Of a stretch of DNA of 64,000 nt, positions 47,564-56,776 are shown piece by piece. How positions within the stretch are numbered: position 1 is the stretch's first letter; every line of letters begins with the position of its first letter. The position numbers and the translations under genes are program-made. Below the pieces are notes generated by a model, which was not told the origin of the DNA, searched no databases, and worked only from the letters and a program-made list of their open reading frames with translations. The stretch spans positions 2,728,001-2,792,000 of the forward strand of contig NZ_CP090376.1 of assembly GCF_022836875.1 (NCBI RefSeq). Reading direction: 5' to 3'. Origin of the DNA: Flavobacterium enshiense. GTDB lineage: Bacteria; Bacteroidota; Bacteroidia; Flavobacteriales; Flavobacteriaceae.

Positions 47564-47721
47564 AACAGCGGTTTTGTGAAATGGCGGGGCTTGGTGATTT
47601 TTTGGAATGGTTTGGTGATTTTATTTCTTCTTTTCATTCAGCTTTTTACTTTCAGACTTTTCGGTATATTTGTAAACATCAGTAATAAAATTCCGCCACT
47701 TCACAAAGCCGGCGGGACGTT
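47564..47721 (+). repeat. attC-like site 11 (long type, 158 bp)
   Basis: First complete site after the element. Arms GTG/CAC pair (TTTTGTGAAATGGCGG against CCGCCACTTCACAAAGCC). The cassette it once closed is missing; the flank is GAGATAAC. Confidence 0.85.
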
Positions 47722-47741
47722 GTGTGCAATAAGTAGAAAAC

Positions 47742-48491
47742 ATGAAGGTAAAAATTACGATAGAAGGATTCGATGATATTGAAAATGAAAATATTTCAAA
47801 TATTAATACGTTACACAATAAAACTATTGAGCAAATCAATCACACCACTCTAAAATTTTTCCGTCTATTCTCTGGTTTAGAAACTGATGAAGTTTCAAAA
47901 AAGAATCTCTATTTAAGAGGTTATATTACGGCTATTACAAATAATTTTTTGATTTGTAAAAAGCTATTTATTGGAGGATGGCATTTCCAACTTCAAATTA
48001 TATTAAGAACTCAATTCGAGCAAATCACTAATCTCTTAGTGATGACATTTGATGATGAATTTTTTGAATATTTTACAACTAATAAAGGAAATGATCAATT
48101 TCTTCCCTTTACACCAAAGCAAACACATTTAAATAAAGCAATAAAGCGCATAAAAATTAAAAACCCAGAGCATGGAAAGGTCTTTGAGCAATACATAAAA
48201 GAGATGCAAACTGCTTACGAGGAATTTTCCGCTTCAGTTCACGGAAATTTTCTTCAGACAATGTTATTATCAACTCATCATGATGAAAAAGAAAATATAA
48301 ATTTCTCGATTGGAGGATCAAAACAAGCCTACCCAAGAACAGAAAATTATATACGCGGTGTACTTAATTTTTCACAACTAATGCTATCAGCAATTGAGAG
48401 AAAATTGTTAGACGATGGATTATTAAATTTCGATAACTTGGGAATCGAAATTGACATAGATTCAAGAATAATGTATTTAGATAATATCTAA
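47742..48491 (+). CDS. Cassette 12: DUF5677-like helical protein
   Basis: The 249-residue soluble protein is largely helical: YITAITNNFLICKKLF, LQIILRTQFEQITNLLVM, FSASVHGNFLQTMLL. The pattern of a hydrophobic helix followed by an R-x-x-x-E motif resembles DUF5677 proteins, as does cassette 27. Assignment is tentative. Cassette ends are GTTGTGTGCA and TGCACACAAC. Confidence 0.62.
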   Translation: MKVKITIEGFDDIENENISNINTLHNKTIEQINHTTLKFFRLFSGLETDEVSKKNLYLRGYITAITNNFLICKKLFIGGWHFQLQIILRTQFEQITNLLVMTFDDEFFEYFTTNKGNDQFLPFTPKQTHLNKAIKRIKIKNPEHGKVFEQYIKEMQTAYEEFSASVHGNFLQTMLLSTHHDEKENINFSIGGSKQAYPRTENYIRGVLNFSQLMLSAIERKLLDDGLLNFDNLGIEIDIDSRIMYLDNI

Positions 48492-48504
48492 TCTTACTGC
48501 ACAC

Positions 48505-48662
48505 AACAGCGGTTTTCTGCAATGGCGGGTTTAGGGATTTATTTGGGATGGTTAGTGTTTGTATTTCTTCTTTAAAATGAAGTTTTTTCTTTACTACTTT
48601 TCGGTATATTTGTGAACGTCAGTAATAAAAAACCGCCACTGACAGAAAGCCGGCGGGACGTT
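48505..48662 (+). repeat. attC-like site 12 (long type, 158 bp)
   Basis: Arms CTG/CAG pair: TTTTCTGCAATGGCGG against CCGCCACTGACAGAAAGCC. TATATTTG is in the interior. Confidence 0.85.
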
Positions 48663-48681
48663 AGCTGTAACTTTACCAAAA

Positions 48682-49323
48682 ATGACCGTAAAAACATCAA
48701 TATCCACAATTTTATTAATCTTATTTGCTTCCTGCAATGAGAAAGCAAATGAAAACTTGTTGATAGAGAAAAATGAAAATCCAATTATTTCAAAACTGGA
48801 TAAACGGTATTCTATTGTCGGAGATTTTAATGGTGATAAAATTGAAGATACAATTTTTGAATCATATCAAAATAGCGAAACAAAAAAGGAGATTAATAAA
48901 ATACATGACAGTTTAGATTGGGATAAAGATTTAGAATTAACAGTAAAAAACAAACCAATTTCAATTTTATATTCAAGTGATAAGTTAATTGATACGTTAA
49001 TTGCTTCACAACATTACCAACAGAAAGGAGTTTATCTGTTTTCAAATTTAGGAGACATAAATGAAGATGGAAAAGATGAATTTGGTTACGCCATCGATTG
49101 GGCAGATTTTTCAAGTCTAAATACTTATCGTATAATGACATTGGATAAAAATAAGTTCGTTCAAATTTTCAATTTCCCTATACATGAAACCATGAGTATA
49201 ATACCTGAAAATCAATTCGATTCTAAAAATTTAATTTTAAAAGTCTCTAAAAAAACAATCAAATATAAGTATGCTGATATGGAAGATGGGGATATAAAAG
49301 AAGCGGAACATACATTTAAATAA
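48682..49323 (+). CDS. Cassette 13: lipoprotein with FG-GAP-like calcium loops
   Basis: The 213-residue protein has a lipoprotein signal (LILFASC, Cys18). Two loops, VGDFNGDKIEDT and LGDINEDGKDEFGY, have the D-x-N/D-x-D-G-x-x-D/E pattern of FG-GAP/VCBS calcium-binding repeats. It should lie on the periplasmic side of a membrane; function unknown. Cassette ends are GTTAGCTGTA and TACAGCTAAC. Confidence 0.7.
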   Translation: MTVKTSISTILLILFASCNEKANENLLIEKNENPIISKLDKRYSIVGDFNGDKIEDTIFESYQNSETKKEINKIHDSLDWDKDLELTVKNKPISILYSSDKLIDTLIASQHYQQKGVYLFSNLGDINEDGKDEFGYAIDWADFSSLNTYRIMTLDKNKFVQIFNFPIHETMSIIPENQFDSKNLILKVSKKTIKYKYADMEDGDIKEAEHTFK

Positions 49324-49337
49324 CAAAAGCTACAGCT

Positions 49338-49464
49338 AACAGCAGTTTGCAGCAAGTGGGGCTTTAGGGCTAAATTTAATGTTGGCTTTGTGTTTGTAAA
49401 CTTAATCTTAAATTGATACTTTTGGGAAAACAATCCCCCACCTGCAGCAAGCTGGCGGGACGTT
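49338..49464 (+). repeat. attC-like site 13 (short B type, 127 bp)
   Basis: Nearly identical to site 5 (AACAGCAGTTTGCAGC and CTGCAGCAAGCTGGCGG), though 28 kb away. Confidence 0.85.
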
Positions 49465-49499
49465 AGCAGCCATTCTGACCGAACGAAAACATCACCTAA

Positions 49500-50009
49500 A
49501 TGAAACAGAAAACTGTCGAATTAAAAAAAACAAAGGAAATACTAATTTTCAATATTCCTTTTTTTGTGGGTCTAGTCTTAAATGTTCTTGTAGTTCTGAT
49601 GTTTTCCAAAACTGTAATTAGGTTACAGGATATTTTTTTATTATACATAACTACTGGAATAGTTTTGTATTTCATTTTTGACAAATTTGTCAAAATAAAA
49701 CTAAGCAAATTTCTTAGACTAGCATATACAACAGTTTCTTTTGGAAGTTTATTGACATGTATATTATTGACCATCAACTTATATATTTATCCTACAAAGG
49801 ATTTTGAAATTCTAAAAACTCCAATTTTAAAAAAAGGCTTTACAACTAAAGGAAATAATCCAAAAGCAGATATTGAAGTGGATGGCATTATAAAAGGTGT
49901 TATATTTCAAAATATTGATAATATTAATGACTATTCAGCTATTGAGTTAAAAGTTCGTAAAGGAAGATTGGGCTGGAAAATCATTGAAAAAACTACACTA
50001 ATCAAGTAA
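49500..50009 (+). CDS. Cassette 14: membrane protein with periplasmic tail
   Basis: The 169-residue protein has three transmembrane helices (about 16-36, 42-60 and 76-98) and a C-terminal soluble domain of about 65 residues (EVDGIIKGVIFQNIDNINDY). It was not recognised. Cassette ends are GTTAGCAGCC and GGCTGCTAAC. Confidence 0.68.
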   Translation: MKQKTVELKKTKEILIFNIPFFVGLVLNVLVVLMFSKTVIRLQDIFLLYITTGIVLYFIFDKFVKIKLSKFLRLAYTTVSFGSLLTCILLTINLYIYPTKDFEILKTPILKKGFTTKGNNPKADIEVDGIIKGVIFQNIDNINDYSAIELKVRKGRLGWKIIEKTTLIK

Positions 50010-50020
50010 GAACGGCTGCT

Positions 50021-50178
50021 AACAGCGGTTTTAAGAAATGGCGGGTTTGGGGATTTATCGGTAATGGCCAGTGTTTGCACTTCTCTCCTATTTTTCAGCT
50101 TTTTTCTTTCAAACTTTTAGGTATATTTGTAAACATCAGTAACAAAAATCCGCCACTTCTTAAAGCCGGCGGGACGTT
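50021..50178 (+). repeat. attC-like site 14 (long type, 158 bp)
   Basis: Arms AAG/CTT pair as in site 6. TATATTTG is in the interior. Confidence 0.85.
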
Positions 50179-50201
50179 AGCAGTAACCATAAAAAAACTG
50201 T

Positions 50202-50762
50202 ATGAAAAGAGCAATATCGAAGTTTATTTTCTTAACTATTTCTATAATTTTTCTCTCATGTCAGTCAAAAATTGAGAAAAATGAACCATCATCTAAAATA
50301 ACTTTTTTCGAAGAGAATAGCTTAGGTGATTTCAATTCAGATTTAAAATTAATATTAAATGCAAGATTTAATGAATGTGGCGAATGGGGCGGCCATGAGG
50401 AAGAAATGGTAATTTATGCCGAGCCTGAAAAAGGATTCTTCCTCAACTATAAAAAATTTAAAGTTAACTGTGAATCAATCAACGATACCAACATAGACCC
50501 ATCCCAAAATCTGGAATTATCAAAAACTATTAAATTAAACAACAATAACAAAAAATCCATTACTGATTACTTAGAAAGAATACTCAAATCAAAAATTGAA
50601 GAAAATTTCCTAGGTCATGCCGGTAACACATTTTCAGCTATAAAGTCGGATTCAACATTGTTTATTCGTGTTTACGATAAGAAAAAAGCAAATATCCAAA
50701 GCTACAACCAGCTACAAAGAGAATTAGGCTTCTCTCCTACTGAAATAAAGGAAAAAGAATAA
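50202..50762 (+). CDS. Cassette 15: lipoprotein of unknown function
   Basis: The 186-residue protein has a lipoprotein signal (IIFLSCQSK, Cys20). The mature domain has LILNARFNECGEWGGHEEEM and was not recognised. Cassette ends are GTTAGCAGTA and TACTGCTAAC, the same core used by cassettes 17, 19 and 27. Confidence 0.68.
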   Translation: MKRAISKFIFLTISIIFLSCQSKIEKNEPSSKITFFEENSLGDFNSDLKLILNARFNECGEWGGHEEEMVIYAEPEKGFFLNYKKFKVNCESINDTNIDPSQNLELSKTIKLNNNNKKSITDYLERILKSKIEENFLGHAGNTFSAIKSDSTLFIRVYDKKKANIQSYNQLQRELGFSPTEIKEKE

Positions 50763-50778
50763 AAAAATGGCTACTGCT

Positions 50779-50904
50779 AACAGCGGTTTTAAGAAATTGG
50801 GGTTTGAGTGTTTAATGGAATGGTCTTTTTGTATATTTGACTTCAGTCCTAATGGAATGGTTTGGGAACAAAAATCCCCAACTTCTTAAAGCCGGCGGGA
50901 CGTT
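50779..50904 (+). repeat. attC-like site 15 (short C type, 126 bp)
   Basis: Arms AAG/CTT: TTTTAAGAAATTGGGG against CCCCAACTTCTTAAAGCC. The interior carries TTTTTGTATATTTGACTTC. Confidence 0.85.
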
Positions 50905-50941
50905 AACTGCCATTTAAACACAACTTTTCGAGTAAACAGAA

Positions 50942-51466
50942 ATGATAATAAAAGGAGAAATAATAAACCAAACTTATTCTGGAACCTATGAGGAAAGAAT
51001 TTACGACAATCAAAGTGCTTGGAATTCTCAAAATTGGACAACAATAAAATTCACAAATGATGATTATTACGAATGGTGTGGAATATTTCGTGGCTTTCCA
51101 AAAGAAGTCCAAATTTCAGAAAAGCTTAATATCATTTTAGTTTTGACTTCTGATTATTTATATCAACTAAAAATTGAAAACGGTGATCTTTTGGAAATAG
51201 AAGAACATCCAGCATATAATATTATGACAGTTGCACCGAGTGGAGAATTCATATTAGGTTACTATTATTATATCGCCAAAATAGAGAAGACAATCAAAGA
51301 AAAAACAAAACTTGAAAGTCCAATCGAAATGGATATGATTAAATTTAAAAATTGGAACGGTAATAAACTCAATTTTACATGTGATGAATTCACGAATTGG
51401 AGTAGACATTTAGAAATGGAACTTGATTGCGAAAATTGGAAAATAACTTTAATAAACGGCAGTTAA
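50942..51466 (+). CDS. Cassette 16: unknown soluble protein
   Basis: The 174-residue beta-rich protein (TYSGTYEERIYDNQSAW, EWCGIFRGFPKEVQIS, SGEFILGYYYYIAKIE) has no signal and was not recognised. Its TAA stop is supplied by the attC-like site. Cassette ends are GTTAACTGCC and GGCAGTTAAC. Confidence 0.68.
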   Translation: MIIKGEIINQTYSGTYEERIYDNQSAWNSQNWTTIKFTNDDYYEWCGIFRGFPKEVQISEKLNIILVLTSDYLYQLKIENGDLLEIEEHPAYNIMTVAPSGEFILGYYYYIAKIEKTIKEKTKLESPIEMDMIKFKNWNGNKLNFTCDEFTNWSRHLEMELDCENWKITLINGS

Positions 51467-51621
51467 CAGCGGTTTTATGAAATGGCGGTTTCAGTGGTTA
51501 TCGGTAATGGTCAGTGTTTGCATTTCTTTCTCCGAAAGAAGCTTTTTTCTTTCAGTCTTTTCGGTATATTTGTAAACATCAGTAATAAAAATCCGCCACT
51601 TCATAAAGCCGGCGGGACGTT
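51465..51621 (+). repeat. attC-like site 16 (long type, 157 bp)
   Basis: Arms ATG/CAT pair: TTTTATGAAATGGCGG against CCGCCACTTCATAAAGCC. TATATTTG is in the interior. Confidence 0.85.
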
Positions 51622-51691
51622 AGCAGTAAGCTTAAAAAACGAAAACTAGAACAGCAATAAATTAAAAACAATTATTTTCTATCAAAAAAAT

Positions 51692-52258
51692 ATGAAACCA
51701 AAAATTATTTGCTTAATCGGATTGTTCTTTTTTGTTGTGAGTTATATTATGTTTTCTCAAGGTTCAAAATTATCTTATTTTCAAAAGCCTATAGATTTTG
51801 CACATTGGTTCAACTTAATTGGTGCAGTTTTACTCATTTCATTTAACAAAGTATTTCCAAAAAACAATCTTAATACAGTAGCTTCTTTTTTGACAATTTT
51901 AGGTGCTATTGCCCACATAGGTCTTTGTACTATTGACTTTATAATGTGGAGTTTTGGGAATGATGATATCGCTAAAGCGCAATTAAGTGAACATATAAGT
52001 AATACTCCATCTATTTTGTTTCCGTTTATTATTATTGGGCCATCATTTCTCTTTATAGGATTAGCAGTACACGCATCAAATTTTATCAAAACCAATCCAA
52101 TAAGCTCATTAATGGTTATCATTGGAGCTCCAGCAGTAGGCTATTCGTTTTTCATATTGAAAAATGGAATGTGTATGGCACTAAGCTGTTTAGTTTTTGC
52201 TCTGGGATTGGTCCTACTTCTTTATAGAGTGGAAAAGCAGAAAATATTAACTGAATAA
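51692..52258 (+). CDS. Cassette 17: polytopic membrane protein
   Basis: The 188-residue protein has about six hydrophobic helices (LIGLFFFVVSYIMFSQG at the start; FIIIGPSFLFIGLAVH in the middle). The start lies 70 bp after the site, longer than most cassettes. It was not recognised. Ends are GTTAGCAGTAAGC and GCCTACTGCTAAC. Confidence 0.68.
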   Translation: MKPKIICLIGLFFFVVSYIMFSQGSKLSYFQKPIDFAHWFNLIGAVLLISFNKVFPKNNLNTVASFLTILGAIAHIGLCTIDFIMWSFGNDDIAKAQLSEHISNTPSILFPFIIIGPSFLFIGLAVHASNFIKTNPISSLMVIIGAPAVGYSFFILKNGMCMALSCLVFALGLVLLLYRVEKQKILTE

Positions 52259-52270
52259 AAGCCTACTGCT

Positions 52271-52425
52271 AACAGCGGTTTTATGCTATGGCGGGGCTTG
52301 GGATTTTTTGGATTGGTCAGTGATTGCATTTCTTCTTTAAAAAGAAGTTTTTTCTTTCCACTTTCGGTATATTTGTAAACATCAGTAATAAAAAATCCGC
52401 CACAGCATAAAGCCGGCGGGACGTT
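52271..52425 (+). repeat. attC-like site 17 (long type, 155 bp)
   Basis: Arms ATGC/GCAT: TTTTATGCTATGGCGG against CCGCCACAGCATAAAGCC, showing pairing extended by one further covarying base. TATATTTG is in the interior. Confidence 0.85.
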
Positions 52426-52483
52426 AACGGCAATTTTGTGCCAAAAAAACGCAAAAACACCATAATAAGATAAACAATTATTT

Positions 52484-53053
52484 ATGCTAATTTATATACT
52501 AGTTTTTCTTTTCTTTTTTGTCATATGCAGTGGCTTAACCTTTATTTCATATTGGATCCCGAAAAAACTGGGATTAAGAAAAGCGGGAATTATTTTATCT
52601 TCTATTGTTGGTTTATTTTTTATTCTCTTTGCTGTTTCAGATATTTTTGCAGATGAATTATTTTCGAAAAACAATGCGAGAAAATTATTATCCGAACAAG
52701 AAATTTCACTCAAAGAAGATTTTGAAATTTTAGAGAATGAATCAATGTCAGGAATTGGAGATTATTATCACACTTTCACTTTGAAAATTTCTAACTCAGA
52801 TAAAAATCGTATGATTTCAGAAATAAAGAAAACCACAAATTTTACAACTTTTACATCTAATGCAATAATAACCGACATTACCAAATCAACCGATTATTAC
52901 GAAGGTGAAAAAGTTACTCAAAATTATGAAACGGAAAATGAATTTATAAAAGAATTATTTGAACCTCAAGGCGAAAACTACGCTCCTATTTGGAGGAAAA
53001 TTAGGATAAACAAAAAAGAAAACATTTTGATTTTTGAAGACATCGATGAATAA
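52484..53053 (+). CDS. Cassette 18: membrane-anchored protein
   Basis: The 189-residue protein has two N-terminal transmembrane helices (LVFLFFFVICSGLTFISYW, then AGIILSSIVGLFFILFAV) and a soluble C-terminal domain of about 130 residues (YYHTFTLKISNSDKNRMI). It was not recognised. Ends are GTTAACGGCA and TGCCGTTAAC. Confidence 0.68.
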   Translation: MLIYILVFLFFFVICSGLTFISYWIPKKLGLRKAGIILSSIVGLFFILFAVSDIFADELFSKNNARKLLSEQEISLKEDFEILENESMSGIGDYYHTFTLKISNSDKNRMISEIKKTTNFTTFTSNAIITDITKSTDYYEGEKVTQNYETENEFIKELFEPQGENYAPIWRKIRINKKENILIFEDIDE

Positions 53054-53064
53054 AAACTGCCGTT

Positions 53065-53190
53065 AACAGCGGTTTTAAGAAATTGGGGTTTGGGTGTTTA
53101 TTGGAACGGTCTTTTTGTATATTTGGCTTCAGTCCTTATGGAATGGTTCGGGAATAAAAATCCCCAACTTCTTAAAGCCGGCGGGACGTT
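53065..53190 (+). repeat. attC-like site 18 (short C type, 126 bp)
   Basis: Arms AAG/CTT; the interior carries TATATTTGGCTTCAG. Confidence 0.85.
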
Positions 53191-53209
53191 AGCAGTAATT
53201 TAACCAAAC

Positions 53210-53842
53210 ATGAGAAAGAGCATTTTGCTATTAATTACATTATTAATTCTGTTTGCCTTTAAATCCAAACAGGAAAGTGATCTGAAATTTGTTCATATAA
53301 AAGGGACTGCAATTAATCTCTACACAAAAAAACCATTAAAAAAAAATGAGATTATATTTGACGATGAAAAAATCAACCCAGCTAGCTATAAAAAAGTTAA
53401 AACCAACTCTAAAGGTGAATTCATAATTGATGATGCGATCGACAAAAATAAATTAGAGTTTTGGTTGAGTTCTGGTGAATTCGCTCAAATAAACTTTATC
53501 AATCCAAAAATTGTTCCCGGCAAATGGCGAGATACAATCAATTTGGACACAGTCTATTTTGTACCTTATTTCAATGAGTTAAAACAAGAATTTTATAATC
53601 TCCCTAAAAGTCGAAAAGAAAAACCTAATCAGAATTGCTATACACTTAAAGAAATTGATTCTATTTTCTCAAAATATGAAGGATTATATAATTTGAAAGT
53701 AAACTCAATTGATACAATTGATCTAGAAATGTTGCGGATTGGCTATTATTATAAAAAAAGTTTATTTCATAAAAAGGAAAGCAGAAGGGGAACAATTGTT
53801 TCAAGTTATAAAACTTTGACGTTAATAAGAGATTTAAAATAA
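53210..53842 (+). CDS. Cassette 19: exported protein with carboxypeptidase-regulatory-like domain
   Basis: The 210-residue protein has an N-terminal signal or anchor (ILLLITLLILFAF). Residues about 28-110 read as a CarboxypepD_reg-like beta sandwich (VHIKGTAINLYTKKPLKKNEI, KTNSKGEFIIDDAI). The C-terminal part is not recognised. Assignment is by pattern. Ends are GTTAGCAGTA and TACTGCTAAC. Confidence 0.6.
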   Translation: MRKSILLLITLLILFAFKSKQESDLKFVHIKGTAINLYTKKPLKKNEIIFDDEKINPASYKKVKTNSKGEFIIDDAIDKNKLEFWLSSGEFAQINFINPKIVPGKWRDTINLDTVYFVPYFNELKQEFYNLPKSRKEKPNQNCYTLKEIDSIFSKYEGLYNLKVNSIDTIDLEMLRIGYYYKKSLFHKKESRRGTIVSSYKTLTLIRDLK

Positions 53843-53851
53843 ACTACTGCT

Positions 53852-53978
53852 AACAGCGGTTTTGAGCAAGTGGGGCTTTAGGGAAAAATTTAAAGTTGGT
53901 TTTGTATTTGTAAACTAAATCTTTAATTTATACTTTTGGGAGAACAATCCCCCACCTTCTCAAAGCCGGCGGGACGTT
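53852..53978 (+). repeat. attC-like site 19 (short B type, 127 bp)
   Basis: Arms GAG/CTC: TTTTGAGCAAGTGGGG against CCCCACCTTCTCAAAGCC. Confidence 0.85.
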
Positions 53979-54001
53979 AGCGGCAATCCAAGACAAACAA
54001 A

Positions 54002-54874
54002 ATGTTATATAAATATAGAGGAAATTCAGAATATACAGATAAAATTTTCACAGATCAAAACGTGTGGTTATCTAATGCTAAAGGATTGAACGATCCTTTT
54101 GAATGTACTATTCAAGAAATAGCAAAAGAATATATTAATGAGCAGGTAAAAATCATGAAAGAAGCACATTTAATGGGCTTCGCTCATAGTGCTAGGTTAA
54201 AGCCAGATCCTACAACTAATGCTGTAGCAAGAAAGATAAGGAAAGCAAGTAGTTTGGATGAAAAACATAAAATTATGCAAGATGCATATTTAAAATATTC
54301 TGGGGTAAGGATAACAAATCCAATTGATACATTTAGAAATTTCGACAAACAAATTCAAAATGTCGGAATATTTAGCTTAACGGAAGATCCACTAAATGAA
54401 TTAATGTGGGCTCACTATGGTGAAAATTCATACGGTATTGCTATAGGCTTTTCAAAATCGGAGGGTACTATTTTAGATAATGAAGAAAAGTGTATAAAAG
54501 TTGAATATTCAGACGAATTACCAAAATTTGATTCGAATGGTTTTATATTAGAAACGTCATTATACCCAAATGGAACAAATAAACAACAAATTGCATTTCA
54601 CGATCCAACTTTTAGAAAAGCAATATCTACAAAATCTAAATCTTGGACTTACGAAAAAGAATGGAGATACATAGAGCCTAATCCGGGGACATATCCTTTG
54701 CCAAGTCAAATTACTGAAGTCATTTTTGGATTACGAGCACAAGAAGAAACGAAACAGAAATATTATTCATTAGTACAAAATCTGCCTAACGCAGAAGAAA
54801 TTAAGTTTTTTAAAGTTGAAAAAATAAAAAACTCTAATAAACTAGAATTAGTTGAAATTATGGACAGCCGCTAA
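54002..54874 (+). CDS. Cassette 20: DUF2971 protein
   Basis: The 290-residue protein matches DUF2971: LYKYRGNSEYTDKIFTDQNVW, LSNAKGLNDPFECTI, MWAHYGENSYGIAIGF and KSKSWTYEKEWRYIEP. These proteins are widespread in mobile and defence-linked loci and of unknown function. Its TAA stop is supplied by the attC-like site. Ends are GTTAGCGGC and GCCGCTAAC. Confidence 0.85.
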   Translation: MLYKYRGNSEYTDKIFTDQNVWLSNAKGLNDPFECTIQEIAKEYINEQVKIMKEAHLMGFAHSARLKPDPTTNAVARKIRKASSLDEKHKIMQDAYLKYSGVRITNPIDTFRNFDKQIQNVGIFSLTEDPLNELMWAHYGENSYGIAIGFSKSEGTILDNEEKCIKVEYSDELPKFDSNGFILETSLYPNGTNKQQIAFHDPTFRKAISTKSKSWTYEKEWRYIEPNPGTYPLPSQITEVIFGLRAQEETKQKYYSLVQNLPNAEEIKFFKVEKIKNSNKLELVEIMDSR

Positions 54875-54998
54875 CAGCGGTTTTAAGAAATTGAGGCTTC
54901 GGTGTTTAATGGGACGAGCTTTTTGTATATTTGGCTTCAGTCCTAATGGAATGGTTCGGGAATAAAAATTCCCAACTTCTTAAAGCCGGCGGAACGTT
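54873..54998 (+). repeat. attC-like site 20 (short C type, 126 bp)
   Basis: Arms AAG/CTT. The right end is GGCGGAACGTT, one base off the consensus. Confidence 0.83.
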
Positions 54999-55086
54999 GT
55001 GCACAATGCTAAGCCAAACTTGTAAACAAAATTCATTTAAAAAAGTAACCTTTTAAAAAAATAACCTCTAAAAAGAAAACACAAAT

Positions 55087-55875
55087 ATGAATTTCAACTT
55101 AAAAAAAATTAGTCTATTACTTATTTTTACTTCACTTTTTAGTTGTAATGATAATGATACAAACGAAACTTCAAAAACACAAGCTAGTTGTTTATCTACA
55201 AATTTACAAAATGGGGTCATCGCCTTTTATCCTTTCAGTAATGGTTCAATAAATGATTTTTCAGGAAACAATTATCATTTAACAAATACAACTACAGCCT
55301 CGTCTGGACCTGATAGAGCTGGAAACCTTAACTGTGCTTATAATTTTATTTCTGCGAATGGAGATTTTTTAAAATATACAAACCCAACTTTCCTAGATAA
55401 TTTTCAAAACTCCCCTTTTTCAATTTCATTATGGTATAAACCTACTGGGAATAATTGGAGTTTTGAAACTTTAATTGGTAGAACTTACACAACAAATTGT
55501 CCAAATTCAGCTTTTGGACAATGGTCTATTAATCTTCACGATTGTAGAAAAGCTGCTTTTGAAGCAAATCAAAATGTTATATGGGATGATTATTTCAACA
55601 GTAACGGTTGTGATGAAACCACTGCCGATTTATCAAATGTATGGCAACATATCGTTGTATCGTATGATGGTACTTCTAATGTTAAACTGTACAGAAACAA
55701 TGTTCTAACTACTCAAACATCTTCTACGAACAGTAATTGTTCCTCTTCAATTCTGGGAGATCTATTCTTAGGTAAAAACTATACAGGATTATTAGATGAT
55801 GTAATAATTTACAATCGTATTTTAACACAAACTGAAATGACTGAACTATATAATTTACAAGCTTGTTGCCAATAA
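55087..55875 (+). CDS. Cassette 21: LamG-domain lipoprotein
   Basis: The 262-residue protein has a lipoprotein signal (LFSCNDND, Cys20) and a LamG/concanavalin-like domain: NGVIAFYPFSNGSINDFSGN, ISLWYKPTGNNWSFETLIG, WQHIVVSYDGTSNVKLYRNN and GLLDDVIIYNRILTQTEM. It likely binds carbohydrate at the cell surface. The cassette has an 88-bp leader. Ends are GTTGTGCACA and TGTGCACAAC. Confidence 0.85.
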   Translation: MNFNLKKISLLLIFTSLFSCNDNDTNETSKTQASCLSTNLQNGVIAFYPFSNGSINDFSGNNYHLTNTTTASSGPDRAGNLNCAYNFISANGDFLKYTNPTFLDNFQNSPFSISLWYKPTGNNWSFETLIGRTYTTNCPNSAFGQWSINLHDCRKAAFEANQNVIWDDYFNSNGCDETTADLSNVWQHIVVSYDGTSNVKLYRNNVLTTQTSSTNSNCSSSILGDLFLGKNYTGLLDDVIIYNRILTQTEMTELYNLQACCQ

Positions 55876-55887
55876 AGCACTGTGCAC

Positions 55888-56011
55888 AACAGCGGTTTTG
55901 AGCAAGTGGGGTTTCGGTGTATAATGGGACGATCTTTTTGTATATTTGACTTTGTGACAAAACAAACTATAGGAACAAAAATCCCCACCAGCTCAAAGCC
56001 GGCGGGACGTT
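55888..56011 (+). repeat. attC-like site 21 (short C variant, 124 bp)
   Basis: Arms GAGC/GCTC: TTTTGAGCAAGTGGGG against CCCCACCAGCTCAAAGCC. The interior has TATATTTGACTTTGTG. Confidence 0.85.
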
Positions 56012-56034
56012 AACGGCAAGCTGGAAAAAACGAT

Positions 56035-56541
56035 ATGAAAAGAAACCAAATCTTTCTAATATTTCTCTTTTTGACGGAAATAAGTTTTGCGCAAAAATTA
56101 GATTTTGACAAAATAAAATTTAATGATTTGGGGTTCTATTCTTCTAAAAACCAAATAATAGAAAAACTTGGAATCCCAAAAAAAGAATACATTGTCAACT
56201 ATGAATGTGGTGATTTTTCTACTGAAGAACAAGGCGAAATATATTATAGTTTAGATTACGGAAGTATAAGGTTTACTGGTAATGAAAATGTAAAATATGT
56301 TATTGAAATAATAGATTTTAAAAATGACAAATCTTTAATTCTATATTATCAAAAACACAAACTAACTAGTGAAACAACATTAAATGAATTGCTAAACATA
56401 TTTGGTAAAGAGATTATTCAACAATTAGAAGACAAATCAAATGGTACATTTATTATTCAACATCCTGAATATGATAATGGGATAAGAATTGAAATAAAAA
56501 AAGGAAAGCTAATAAGATTGGAATATTGGTCTCCTTGCTAA
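56035..56541 (+). CDS. Cassette 22: secreted protein, paralogue of cassette 4
   Basis: The 168-residue protein has a signal peptide (ISFAQ) and clear similarity throughout to 19915-20421, including the C-terminus EYWSPC. The two cassettes share length, ends (GTTAACGGCAAGCTG) and even a GGAAAAAACGATATG leader, but their genes have diverged by many substitutions. The function is unknown. Confidence 0.78.
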   Translation: MKRNQIFLIFLFLTEISFAQKLDFDKIKFNDLGFYSSKNQIIEKLGIPKKEYIVNYECGDFSTEEQGEIYYSLDYGSIRFTGNENVKYVIEIIDFKNDKSLILYYQKHKLTSETTLNELLNIFGKEIIQQLEDKSNGTFIIQHPEYDNGIRIEIKKGKLIRLEYWSPC

Positions 56542-56554
56542 ACAGCCAGCCGTT

Positions 56555-56711
56555 AACAGCGGTTTTATGAAATGGCGGGGTTTGGTGATTTTTTGGAATG
56601 GCTTGGTGCTTTTATTTCTTCTTTTCATTCAGCCTTTTTCTTTCTAACTTTCGGTATATTTGTAAACATCAGTAATAAAATTCCGCCACTTCATAAAGCC
56701 GGCGGGACGTT
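56555..56711 (+). repeat. attC-like site 22 (long type, 157 bp)
   Basis: Arms ATG/CAT. Differs in type from the short site after the paralogous cassette 4. Confidence 0.85.
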
Positions 56712-56776
56712 AGCCGTCAGTTTGGCCAAACGAAATGAACACTAACCTCTTAAGTATTTTACTTTAGTAAAACTAT

